From Saccharophagus degradans 2-40 (lineage in GTDB: Bacteria > Pseudomonadota > Gammaproteobacteria > Pseudomonadales > Cellvibrionaceae): a stretch of 64,000 nucleotides of DNA. Positions within the stretch are counted from its first letter, which is position 1, and the number at the start of each line of letters is the position of its first letter. A program made the position numbers and the translations under genes. The stretch is from positions 3,341,501-3,405,500 of the forward strand of contig NC_007912.1 in the NCBI RefSeq assembly GCF_000013665.1, in the 5' to 3' direction. Positions 9,102 to 18,900 of this stretch are shown piece after piece. The notes beneath the pieces are model-generated. The model was not told where the DNA came from. It did no database searches and worked only from the letters and a program-made list of their open reading frames with translations.

Positions 9102-10712
9102 CTAGCTTGCAGAAGTCGACACGCGAGATGAAGCGGGCTGCTCTCCCGCTAAACCATCGGCAATTTGCTCGATTGTTTTGCCCTTAGTTTCTGGCAAAAA
9201 CCACCACAACAACACCAAACCGGCCGCACCAGACAAACAGTAAAATAAAAATATTTCTGCCGCGCCCATAACATTTAACTGCCATGGAAACAGTTTTTGC
9301 ACAAAGAAACTCACCAAACTGGTTACAAATGCAAACATGGGGATAGCCACACCACGCACATGAATGGGAACAATTTCGGAAAACACTACCCACATAATAG
9401 GCCCAATAGAAAGGTGAAAGGCAGCAATAAAACCAATAATACCTAGAATTACCAACCAGCCATTCATGGTTGCCGCCAATTGAATAAGCACCCCTTCGTA
9501 AGCGCGTGCAGATTCCGCCCCCAAATTAAGCGCCAATGCAGCTTTGTATTCTAGGTCGCTGCTATATTGCACCCCTATCATATTTTGCAGGGCACCCAAT
9601 TGCGCCTGATCTAAAGTGCCCGCCAACTCAGCAAGGTGTGAAGCCTCCAACAAATAGGTAGCCTCGTTAAACGCCCAGAAACACATAAATAAACTGAGCA
9701 CCGACCACAACAAACCAACAATAACCAGCGGCCTGCGGCCAAATTTATCTATGCACGATAATGCCACCACCGTAAACACCAAGCTCACAAGCCCAACGAT
9801 AATTGTTTGCATAAATGCGGCATTAGTTCCTACACCAGTCTGCTCAAACACCATAGGCGCATAGAACAAAATTGCATTCACACCGGTAATGGGCTGCACT
9901 ATGGCAAACGCCAAACCAACTATCATTGCGCGCTTTAAGCGAGAATCAAACAACATAGAAAATTGTTTAGCAAAAGACGGGGCCAACACTTCACCATGCA
10001 CGGCATTGCAAATAGAAGCTAAATTTTCTTCCACCTTCTCGGCCGGCACCAACCTTTGCAAAGCGTGCTTCGCATCGTCAATTCTATTTTTAGCTATCAA
10101 CCAACGCGGGCTTTCTGGAATGCGCAACAGCAGCAACAACCACACAAGTGCAGGTAAAATTTCTACGCCCAGCATCCAGCGCCAAAGGTTCTGCTGAAGG
10201 CCAACGGTTTGCACCCACTGGGCACCCGACCCCGCAAGCTCCAATAAAAAATAATTAAAGAAATAAGCCGCCGTTAACCCAACCACAATAGTAATTTGGT
10301 TCATAGAAACTAACTTGCCACGCATGTCCGCTGGTGCGATTTCTCCAATATACATAGAAGCCAAAGAGAGAGAGGCGAAGGCCAAACCACCAATAAAGCG
10401 CGCCGCTACAAGTGCCTCGTAACTGGGGGCGATTACAGAAAACACCGCGGATAAAACATAGAGCGCAGCAATAATAATAAGAGTGTACTTTCTACCAATT
10501 CGATCGCACAAAGGCCCCGCAGCAATTAGCGCAAACAACACACCGAAACCCGGTGCGCTAACCACTGAACCCAACTGCAAATCATTCAACCCAAACTCGG
10601 CAGTAACAAAGCGCACCGTGCCGGAGATAAGCGCGGCATCTAGCCCAAAGATAAACCCACCCATTGCAACAATGGCGGCAAACTGAAATGCGGTACGCGA
10701 TGATACGCCCAT
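9102..10712 (-). CDS. MFS sugar porter (sugar:H+ symporter family), inner membrane
   Basis: The 536-residue protein carries the sugar-porter signatures: DRIGRK between helices 2 and 3, PESPRW at the end of helix 6, DKFGRRP between helices 8 and 9, and PETKGKT after helix 12. A polar stretch of about 40 residues (near 365-410) is inserted in the second half and is longer than in typical porters. The ATG at 10712 has AGGTG about 9 bases upstream. By position between the catabolic operon and aga86C it most likely carries an agarose-derived sugar (neoagarobiose, anhydrogalactose or galactose) from periplasm to cytoplasm. Its promoter region is shared with the divergent aga86C and the operator at 10856-10867. 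Substrate not provable from sequence. Confidence 0.88.
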   Translation of the reverse strand: MGVSSRTAFQFAAIVAMGGFIFGLDAALISGTVRFVTAEFGLNDLQLGSVVSAPGFGVLFALIAAGPLCDRIGRKYTLIIIAALYVLSAVFSVIAPSYEALVAARFIGGLAFASLSLASMYIGEIAPADMRGKLVSMNQITIVVGLTAAYFFNYFLLELAGSGAQWVQTVGLQQNLWRWMLGVEILPALVWLLLLLRIPESPRWLIAKNRIDDAKHALQRLVPAEKVEENLASICNAVHGEVLAPSFAKQFSMLFDSRLKRAMIVGLAFAIVQPITGVNAILFYAPMVFEQTGVGTNAAFMQTIIVGLVSLVFTVVALSCIDKFGRRPLVIVGLLWSVLSLFMCFWAFNEATYLLEASHLAELAGTLDQAQLGALQNMIGVQYSSDLEYKAALALNLGAESARAYEGVLIQLAATMNGWLVILGIIGFIAAFHLSIGPIMWVVFSEIVPIHVRGVAIPMFAFVTSLVSFFVQKLFPWQLNVMGAAEIFLFYCLSGAAGLVLLWWFLPETKGKTIEQIADGLAGEQPASSRVSTSAS

Positions 10713-10852
10713 AATTACACCTACTTCTCTTTAATAATTATCTTGCTAATTCGTTATTTTTATCTGCTTATGCGCCTGATAAAGAGTATCCCTACCCGTA
10801 AAAAAAGCAGCTTTAAACGCCACATTTATAACCTATAAAACTAAGACTTACT

Positions 10853-10881
10853 TTGATTGTTTACAATTAACCATTTACAAT
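10853..10881 (+). promoter_or_regulatory. Promoter of aga86C with embedded operator ATTGTTTACAAT
   Basis: TTGATT (10853-10858) and TACAAT (10876-10881) are separated by 17 bases. The palindrome ATTGTTTACAAT (10856-10867) overlaps the -35 element and spacer, and a second half-site, TTTACAATC, covers the -10. The layout repeats that of the catabolic operon promoter. It lies 59 bases before the aga86C start, between divergent genes. Confidence 0.65.
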
Positions 10882-10939
10882 CAGCTCATCTTAACCATCT
10901 TTTGCTCGAATATCCACCTAAAATATACGGGAACTCACA

Positions 10940-13303
10940 ATGATAACTAGACCATACACACTACTCACACTAACGCTTGCATTATTAGTAAGCCTTAGCG
11001 GCTGTGGCGGGGGCGGTAAATCCTCCACAACAGACCCAGACCCAACCACGCCAGAGCCACAACCCGATACAACCCCTGCAAGCTTTAGCTTCACAGCTAC
11101 AACAGGTGCTTCTCTCAATAGCACTACCACTTCCAACACCATTACAGTAAGCGGAATTAACACCGCTACCACTGTTAGTGTAGTTAACGGCCAATACGCT
11201 ATTGATAACGGCAGTTTTACCAGCGCCGAAGGCACGATTAATAACGGCCAAACCCTGCAAGTGCAGGTAACCAATAGCGCCAATTACCAAACCACGACTA
11301 CGGCCACGGTTACAATTGGCGGAATATCAGCTAGCTACAGCGCCACAACCATGGCAGAACCCACTCAAGGTGTGGCAATTGATGTAAACCCCTATATACG
11401 CCATAGCGTGGGCGGCGTAGATTCTTTCGACCGCCGCAAATTTATTACCATTCACGCATCGAATACAGAAAATGACTGGTTTGGCGGCAACGACGCAAGC
11501 CTCGGGTTTGCAAATGAATCCGACGACCTTATTACTGAGTTTTTAGAGGGCTACGATGTGTACTTCGGCCGCGATACCGGCGGTATTAGCTGGCATCTTA
11601 GCCAAACACTAGAAGACCCAGCCAAACCAGGCTTTGCTGACGAAGCCAACATGACTTCACGCGGTAACGATACCAAAGGCTGGTACACCGTTAACCCATC
11701 TGAAATTGCCATTAAGCAGCGTCAGCACGAACATCGCAATACCGACATGATTATTGGCAGCCAGCAACATCCATTCTGGCCAGATGGTAAATTAACCGGC
11801 CAAGGTTGGGCGCTTTCGCAAACCGAGACCGAAGCTGAACCCTTTGGCACTGCAACCGGCCACTACATGGCAAACTTTTTAGCCAAATTTTATAAGCAAA
11901 GTGAGAGCGACCCTAACGGCCAGCCCAAACCTGTATATGTAGAAGTAATGAACGAACCACTCTACGACTTGGTTGATGCCGCCACTAACCCAACCACCCC
12001 CGAAAAAGTTTTCCTATTTCACAATACCGTTGCAGACGAAATTAGAAAACTAAACGACGATGTATTAATAGGAGGCTACACTGTCGCCTTCCCCGATTTT
12101 GATTCCAATAATTTCGAACGCTGGGAAAATAGAGATAAGGCCTTTATTGATATAGCGGGCGAAAAAATGGATTTCATATCCATACATTTATACGACTTCC
12201 CTAATTTTCAAAATACCCAACGCTACAGAAAAGGCAGCAATGTTGAGGCCACCTTCGACATGCTTGATCACTACACCACGCTTACATTAGGCGCACCACT
12301 GCCTTTAATTGTTTCCGAGTACGGCGCACCCGATCACGCATTATTTAAAGCTCCTTGGACGCCCTACCGCGACGGGTTAAAACTAAAAGCATTAAATTCA
12401 CTGTTAATGAGTATGCTAGAGCGCCCTGACACTTTACTTAAAACTATTCCGTTTATTCCTGTTAAAGCCGAGTGGGGCCGAGATGGTGTACCGTACAACG
12501 ATCGCTTAATGCGCCAAAAGTTTGAAGCAGAAGGTGAAACAGGTAACGAGTGGGTATACACAGACTTAGTTAAATTTTACCAACTGTGGGCCGATGTAAA
12601 CGGCACCCGGGTAGACAGCTACGCAGCAGACATGGATATTTTGGTTGATAGCTACGTAGACGGTAGCACCCTATACCTAATACTTAACAACCTTGAATTT
12701 AACGACGAAACATTAACGCTTACCGACCTAGGCCTGAACAACAATAGCTTTGTTAGCGGCACTATGCGTCATTTACATACGGTAGATGGCAACCCAGTAC
12801 TCAGCGAATCGGCGCTCGCTAACATACCTACAAACCTCACTATCGGGGGCGAAGCTACCATTGTACTTGCGTTAAACTTCGAAAATGATATTGCCATTAG
12901 CGAAACCAGTGAAGAAACCAAATACTACGCAACCACCTATAAGCAAGCCATAACGGCCAACACCGATATTAGCTTTGCCATTAACAATGTAGCCCTTGGC
13001 GATCAAGGTGAAGCAATATTGCGATTAGGCATAGGCAGAGACCACGGTCTTTCTTTGCAACCTAGCGTAAGCGTAAACGGCGTAGATGTTGAAGTACCCA
13101 GCGATTACCGCGGTTATGATCAATTCCATAACGGCACCGGCCGCCCCAACTTTTACGGTGTAATCGAAATACCCGTACCTTACAGCGCATTGCAAACAAG
13201 CAATACTGTGGTGGTTAATTTCCCAGACAGCACAGGCTTTGTAACCACTGCGGCGTTACAGGTATTTAATACCTCAACCTCAATTACTCGTCCTATGCAG
13301 TAA
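10940..13303 (+). CDS. aga86C: GH86 beta-agarase, outer-membrane lipoprotein (Aga86C)
   Basis: The protein has 787 residues. A signal peptide ends in the lipobox LSGC (Gly at +2, consistent with outer-membrane sorting). It is followed by a Ser/Thr/Pro-rich linker (about 27-46). An Ig-like domain comes next (about 47-140), of a type common in secreted bacterial proteins and recognisable by repeated 'sNtItVsGi' and 'tlTiGG' strands. The GH86 catalytic domain spans about 145-590 and two beta-rich segments fill the C-terminus. The likely acid/base is E339 in VMNEPLYD and the nucleophile E460 in VSEYGAPDH. GH86 enzymes cut beta-1,4 bonds of agarose. The gene name follows my recollection of the S. 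degradans set (Aga86C). The ATG has GGGAA about 9 bases upstream. Confidence 0.92.
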   Translation: MITRPYTLLTLTLALLVSLSGCGGGGKSSTTDPDPTTPEPQPDTTPASFSFTATTGASLNSTTTSNTITVSGINTATTVSVVNGQYAIDNGSFTSAEGTINNGQTLQVQVTNSANYQTTTTATVTIGGISASYSATTMAEPTQGVAIDVNPYIRHSVGGVDSFDRRKFITIHASNTENDWFGGNDASLGFANESDDLITEFLEGYDVYFGRDTGGISWHLSQTLEDPAKPGFADEANMTSRGNDTKGWYTVNPSEIAIKQRQHEHRNTDMIIGSQQHPFWPDGKLTGQGWALSQTETEAEPFGTATGHYMANFLAKFYKQSESDPNGQPKPVYVEVMNEPLYDLVDAATNPTTPEKVFLFHNTVADEIRKLNDDVLIGGYTVAFPDFDSNNFERWENRDKAFIDIAGEKMDFISIHLYDFPNFQNTQRYRKGSNVEATFDMLDHYTTLTLGAPLPLIVSEYGAPDHALFKAPWTPYRDGLKLKALNSLLMSMLERPDTLLKTIPFIPVKAEWGRDGVPYNDRLMRQKFEAEGETGNEWVYTDLVKFYQLWADVNGTRVDSYAADMDILVDSYVDGSTLYLILNNLEFNDETLTLTDLGLNNNSFVSGTMRHLHTVDGNPVLSESALANIPTNLTIGGEATIVLALNFENDIAISETSEETKYYATTYKQAITANTDISFAINNVALGDQGEAILRLGIGRDHGLSLQPSVSVNGVDVEVPSDYRGYDQFHNGTGRPNFYGVIEIPVPYSALQTSNTVVVNFPDSTGFVTTAALQVFNTSTSITRPMQ

Positions 13304-13327
13304 TTATTTTACCTATTAGCAAATCAC

Positions 13328-13357
13328 CTAGCGCCCGTTTTCGGGCGCTAGCTTTTT
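13328..13357 (+). terminator. Strong rho-independent terminator between aga86C and the FG-GAP lipoprotein gene
   Basis: A perfect 10-bp GC-rich stem (13328-13337 with 13342-13351) has a TTTT loop and is followed by CTTTTT. The next ATG lies only 14 bases beyond. No room is left for an ordinary promoter, so the downstream gene should depend on read-through or on a promoter inside aga86C. Confidence 0.8.
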
Positions 13358-13370
13358 ATGGACTATAAAA

Positions 13371-15629
13371 ATGAAAAAAACGTTAGTCTCAACAGCCTGT
13401 TTTTGTTTCACACTAGGTTATTTAACACTAGTTAGTTGTACCGCAAAAAAGCAACCTTTAACGGTTACCCCCCCTGCTAACGCTTCCCCCGCAGTAAGCA
13501 TAAGCACCAATAAAAATATGCACACAGCAAGGTTCACACTCAACCAAGCACGCAATATTCGTTTAGATATAACACTTATAAGCCAGGCTCACAGCGAGCG
13601 AATAAGCATTACCAATCACGCACAAATACTTGTAGATAACCTAGATATTCCCAATACTGGCGACAATACAATTAGCGCACATTTAGGTTTGTTGCCTGCA
13701 GGCGAGCACACTCTCAATATTTTCTCGCATCACGCCAATGTAAAAATAACTGCAATCACTGCAACCAACTATGCGCATACCCAACCAGTTTCATTCAAAG
13801 ATATTACTCAAGCTGTTGAGCTCACCACTAACGCAACATGGAAATACGGTGGCCCCTCTATTGCAGACATAAATAACGATGGCTACTACGATTTTTTATT
13901 AAGCAACCACCACGAAGACCTGCCGCAATTATTCATAAACAAGGCGGGAGAAAAGGTAGAGCAACAAGCACTGCCACTGCAACAAGGTGACTTTCACGGC
14001 ACTACGCTGGCCGATTACAATCGCGATGGGTTGCTAGATATTTTAGTAGCCCGCGGCGGTGGCAATGGCACACAGCCAACACCACCTATTTTATTGCGCA
14101 ATGAAAACGGCAGTTTTAACAATGTTACCAATCAAGAAGGCCTCGCCAATATCGGCGCGCGCGGGCGCTCTGTGCGCTGGCTAGATATGGATTTAGACGG
14201 CGATTTAGATATGCTGCTTCTGAATGCGCGCAAATTAGAAAACGAAACTGCACCGCGCAATATAGTATTAGAAAACACACTTATTAGCGCCACCAACACA
14301 GCCGAGCACAACACATTTATTTATCGCGCTAGCAAGGTGTTTGAATCTGTAGAGGCAGAACGTGTATTGGTGACAGATTTTAACAACGATGATATTCCCG
14401 ATTTAATCACCTACACACCGCTTACCTTTTTAAAAGGTAACGGTGACTTTACGTTTACCGATGTAAGCCAACAATTACTGCCCGCCCACCTAATTAACGC
14501 CCCCCATATAACCGGCGTAACAGAGTTAGATATAAACAACGACGGCAAACGGGACTACTATTTCGCGCGCGGAATGGTGTATTACGAAATGGCCAATCAT
14601 TCGTTAGAGTTTAGCCCTGCGCGCAATCGCATAGACCTACGTGAAGCTGGCAGCAAAGGTAGCGGCCATATAGATTTCGAAGCCACAGGCGATGTTACAC
14701 TGCAAGACTTCTTCCATTGGTTTCGCGGCTACAAGGGCGAGTTTCCACTGTATTTAGGCGAACAAAAGCATCCCACCACCCCGCCAGAAACGCATGCAGT
14801 GCACTTCACTCCCAACCTTTGCGCTGGCTGGCCCAGCAACTTAGACGCGAATGGTTGGTACCTCGGCTACCTAGGCAACAACCAATGGCGCTTTGGCTGG
14901 CAGCTAGATGGCAATTTATTTTGGGGCTTACGCGCCTCAATAATTGGGGCTACAAATATGACTCCCACCAAGCCCCCGCAAAATAACAATGTACAAGACC
15001 TACTTTTGCTTAGTACCGCAAACGGCTACCAAGAAATTGGGGCGCAGGCAGGCATACCCAGTGGCGGTAATCACCAAGGCGTAACAAGTGGAGACTTCAA
15101 TAATGATGGCTACGAGGATCTATTCGTCTATCGCTTTGGCTTATTACATGGTCGCGTAGCTGACTGGCTGTTGCTAAACACAGGCGACAACCGTTTTATA
15201 AGCACTACCCGCCACGGCGCTACCAGCTCTGACGATAATGGCCACGGCGATATGGGCCAAGCATTTGATTTTGATTTAGATGGCCGCTTAGACCTGCTTA
15301 GCGGCAGTGACAACCCTGGGCGCTGGTACCTTTACCAAAATACGTCACCTACAGCCAACTACCTGCTTTTACGTTTAGGAAATAGCCCTTCGGGCACCGA
15401 CCCCAGTGGTGCGCGGGTCAAAATAACCACCCCAACCCGCACCTACTACCGCACCGTAGGCTCTGCCGGGGAGATTCACTCGCAGAGCCTGTTAAACACC
15501 GTGCATGTAGGGTTAGGCGCCACACAGCAAGTAACAAGCATTCACGTACGCTGGCGCGACGGCACAGAACAAACTCTGGGCCCACACGCTGCCAACCAAC
15601 GGCTTAGCGTTGGCTATACTCACCATTAG
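13371..15629 (+). CDS. FG-GAP/VCBS-repeat lipoprotein with C-terminal ASPIC/UnbV domain, function unknown
   Basis: The 752-residue protein has a signal peptide ending in the lipobox LVSC (Thr at +2, predicted outer membrane). Seven calcium-binding loops of FG-GAP type are visible, including DINNDGYYD, DYNRDGLLD, DMDLDGDLD, DINNDGKRD, DFNNDGYED and DFDLDGRLD, which suggests a beta-propeller. A Trp-rich stretch of about 110 residues (near 420-530) interrupts the repeats. The last 90 residues match the ASPIC/UnbV domain. No catalytic signature is seen. The position between aga86C and the TonB receptor suggests a surface accessory protein that binds agar oligosaccharides or the uptake complex. 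That role is inference. Confidence 0.8.
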   Translation: MKKTLVSTACFCFTLGYLTLVSCTAKKQPLTVTPPANASPAVSISTNKNMHTARFTLNQARNIRLDITLISQAHSERISITNHAQILVDNLDIPNTGDNTISAHLGLLPAGEHTLNIFSHHANVKITAITATNYAHTQPVSFKDITQAVELTTNATWKYGGPSIADINNDGYYDFLLSNHHEDLPQLFINKAGEKVEQQALPLQQGDFHGTTLADYNRDGLLDILVARGGGNGTQPTPPILLRNENGSFNNVTNQEGLANIGARGRSVRWLDMDLDGDLDMLLLNARKLENETAPRNIVLENTLISATNTAEHNTFIYRASKVFESVEAERVLVTDFNNDDIPDLITYTPLTFLKGNGDFTFTDVSQQLLPAHLINAPHITGVTELDINNDGKRDYYFARGMVYYEMANHSLEFSPARNRIDLREAGSKGSGHIDFEATGDVTLQDFFHWFRGYKGEFPLYLGEQKHPTTPPETHAVHFTPNLCAGWPSNLDANGWYLGYLGNNQWRFGWQLDGNLFWGLRASIIGATNMTPTKPPQNNNVQDLLLLSTANGYQEIGAQAGIPSGGNHQGVTSGDFNNDGYEDLFVYRFGLLHGRVADWLLLNTGDNRFISTTRHGATSSDDNGHGDMGQAFDFDLDGRLDLLSGSDNPGRWYLYQNTSPTANYLLLRLGNSPSGTDPSGARVKITTPTRTYYRTVGSAGEIHSQSLLNTVHVGLGATQQVTSIHVRWRDGTEQTLGPHAANQRLSVGYTHH

Positions 15630-15649
15630 ATTGAACGTTTCGGGGTCAC

Positions 15650-15680
15650 ATGGCGCTGCTCGCGAGGTAGCGCCATTTTA
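15650..15680 (+). terminator. Rho-independent terminator after the FG-GAP lipoprotein gene
   Basis: ATGGCGCT (15650-15657) pairs with AGCGCCAT (15669-15676) across an 11-base loop, followed by TTTATT. It lies 20 bases after the stop codon. Confidence 0.7.
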
Positions 15681-15783
15681 TTCAATTAAATCAACCACTT
15701 TTAACTAAGTAGGCACGCCACATATGCCACGCCACTACGCCTAATAACCGCAACCCTTAGAAACGGCGAAAACTAATGGCAAT

Positions 15784-15812
15784 ATTGTCTACAATTTACA
15801 GTTGACTATAAA
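15784..15812 (+). promoter_or_regulatory. Operator ATTGTCTACAAT and candidate promoter of the TonB receptor gene
   Basis: ATTGTCTACAAT (15784-15795) matches the locus operator in 11 of 12 positions and continues into TTTAC, as at two other sites. TTGTCT (15785-15790) and TATAAA (15807-15812) with a 16-base spacer form one possible promoter. TTGACT at 15802 is an alternative -35. Confidence 0.55.
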
Positions 15813-15975
15813 TGGTTTATTTGTGACTATTAAGCCATCAGGTTATTAAGCATGCCAAATATGCATTAACCGGATTAATAAGAATCAAAAAATACTACTC
15901 GCTCACGAATGCACTTAGCACAATAACCACAGCATTGAGTAGACAAAAATAAATAGTCCTTTGGAGAGATCTACG

Positions 15976-18900
15976 ATGTCAACCATCTACAACCGCTTCA
16001 AGCTAACCGCGTTATCCGCGGCAATGCTCACGGCATACGGCACCGCCTATGCCCAAGAAGATAACCCTGAAGCAGATGCCAACATAGAAGAAGTTATTGT
16101 TACCGGCATTCGCGCTAGTATCGAAAAATCGATAGATGATAAGCGTTTTTCTAAAAACATTGTCGATACAATTAACGCGGAAGACATAGGTAAAACTGCA
16201 GATCAAAACATTGCAGAGGCCTTATCTCGTGTAACCGGCGTATCGCTACAATCGCGCGATGGCGAAGGTACCACCATTACTGTTCGCGGTGCCAATGCCA
16301 ACCAAAATAACATCACGCTAAACGGCGCAACGCTCACTAGTACAGACTTCAGCCAAGCCGTAGACCTAAGCGCATACTCAGCAGACATTCTCTCTAAAGT
16401 TGAAGTAGTTAAAACTCCCAGTGCCGATCACGACGAAGGCTCTCTCGGCGCTAACGTAAACTTAGTTACAGCCAAACCATTAGAGCTAAAAGACAATGTG
16501 CGTTCGCTGACTGTTCAAGGGCGCTATAACGATTTTGTTGACGACACAAACCACAAAATTTCGGGCTCTTTCTCGCATACATTTTTAGATGACACCTTAG
16601 GTGTCATTGTTACCGCCTATGACGAAACCAGCAGCATTCGCCGCGATCAGTTCCGCGTGGATGACTATGTAGCTTCCAATACAGCTCGTATTGCTCGCGA
16701 TCAAAATGGCGAAGTTATTACTAATGTGCGCGCAATCGTTCCCTCTGCTATGGGTTACGAATTGCACCAGAATGAAAGCAACCGTCGCGGCCTAACCGCT
16801 GGCGTGCAATGGCAGCCAACCGATACTACCGATGTAATGCTAAACGTTACCCATTCGGAACAAAGTTTGGTTAACAGCTTTACAGGCTTAAAAACACGCC
16901 GCCCAAATACGCCTAACTTTTTTGAAGGCGAAGAAGTTATTCCTGGCTTTCCCGCTGCTGGTTTTACCGATCCACAGCAAGACTGGTGGACGATTGATAC
17001 CGACACTCGCACTTTTACAAAGTACGTAAACCGCGCAGGCCCCGGCGACTTAACCACCTCTGAAGGTGGCAGCGATAACACCAACAGTGTTGTCTCGCTA
17101 GAATTAAATCAGGACATTACCGACACACTTCGTGTAAGCGTAAAAGGCGGTTACTCCAAAAGTGAACAAGTCACCATCCCCGATAACGCTTGGCTAAACA
17201 TGCAGAACTACATGCATGTACCCGGGCAAGTGGTAATGGCAATTGGGCCATACGGTAGCGAAGGTGGCATTGAACCCGTTGGTTACGACTGTACTAGCGG
17301 CGAATGTACAATGGTTTTTGGCAGCGGCTTTGTAGACTTAGGTGAAAACATTACCGCTTATGAAGAAGTCGATGACGACGGCATATTACAACAGCGTCCA
17401 GGCTGGTGGGATAATACCGCCACCACCACTTTCAACCCACAAGATCTTCGTGCACAAGGTATTTCATTCCTAAGCCGCACCGATCGCAAAGTTGAAGATA
17501 AAAACCAATCGTTCCAAGTGGATTTCGATTGGGATGTAGATAAATTTGGTTTAACCACAGCGGAATTCGGCGCGAAGTACGCTTCGCGATCTAAATTTGT
17601 GGACGATCAATCTTATCAATTTTCTAGCTCCGAAGTAGCCGACATTATTCGCAATGATGAAGGCCACGCAATTGCAGTACCGGGTGGATCACTGCTTGAT
17701 ATTAGCGGTGAAATGATCACGACTGGTGAAAGCTTCCCCTACGACGACTTTATGTCTTCACTTGGTTATGGCCGCGACAACGCCACCATTGGCTGGACAC
17801 CCGTATCTGGCGTTAAAGCGTTAGAATTAACGCAAGGTGCAGCAGACATTGTTGGTACTCGCGACGACACGGATACACGCAGCGCCGACTTAGACACCAT
17901 TGCCGCGTATATAAAAACCAGCTTTGCATTTATGGACGATCGCTTAACCGGTGATATAGGTTTGCGTTATGTAGAAACCGAAGTTGTGGCCACAGGTTAC
18001 TCTGGCTTTACTTTCGCCTCAGACCGAGGCAACAACCTAGAGCGCGTTTTCGATCACGTTAAACTAGCTGAGCTGCGCGACACCTCTTTGCCTGCTTGCC
18101 CTGAACCAGGCATGTACTTCGAAGATGAAAACGCACCGCTGGCAATTGAACGCCACCTAGAGCGCATAGATGGTTTAGGTTACGACGTAAATAGTGGCTC
18201 CCCCGATACTTGGACTCCAATCCCAGATGCGGGCGCTTGTCATGAACCACTGCTAGCGGCACGTGCAGAATTTATTACCTCTGGCGCAACCGGCGAAGCT
18301 CCGTTTGTAAACTGGGAAACCATGCAACGCCACGCCGATATTTCGCAATCACACATCTACGCGTGGGGCGCAAACTGGGGTAAAGAGTTTGACGAGAACG
18401 GTGCTTTGGTTAACACCAATCAAGAAGACCGCTCTATTGTGGCAATTCCCACTACAAACTCGCACAAGTACTCCACAATTTTGCCGAGCTTGAACCTAAA
18501 CTACATTATTAAAGATGATTTGATCGGTCGCTTTGCCATATCCAAAACAATGGCTCGCCCACCTATCGATCAACTCCGCCCAGGTTTCAGCGGTACCGAA
18601 GATCCATGGCCAGGCCGTACCAATAACCAAGTGGATATGTACAACACCAAGCTAGACCCGCTTGAATCTAAAAATATCGACTTTTCTTTAGAGTGGTATT
18701 TTGACGAGTCTGCCATGGTTGCCGGTACAGTGTTCCACAAAGACATGACTAACTTTGCCACCGTTGAATCTCTGCGTACCTATTTAGACGATTTGCGTAA
18801 CTTAGACACATCTGTGCCTTACGATTCAAGCCAACTAGCCGTTATTGCAACCGATAACGCCGCGGATGACTACGGTTTAGCAAGTTGTTTTCCTAAACGC

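Larger units (their letters stand above)
15630..15975 (+). other. Intergenic region upstream of the TonB receptor: terminator, operator and long leader
   Basis: These 346 bases hold a terminator at their start (15650-15680), the operator palindrome at 15784-15795 and, depending on the transcription start, a leader of roughly 150 bases before the receptor gene. I see no open reading frame or known RNA element in the leader. Confidence 0.6.
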
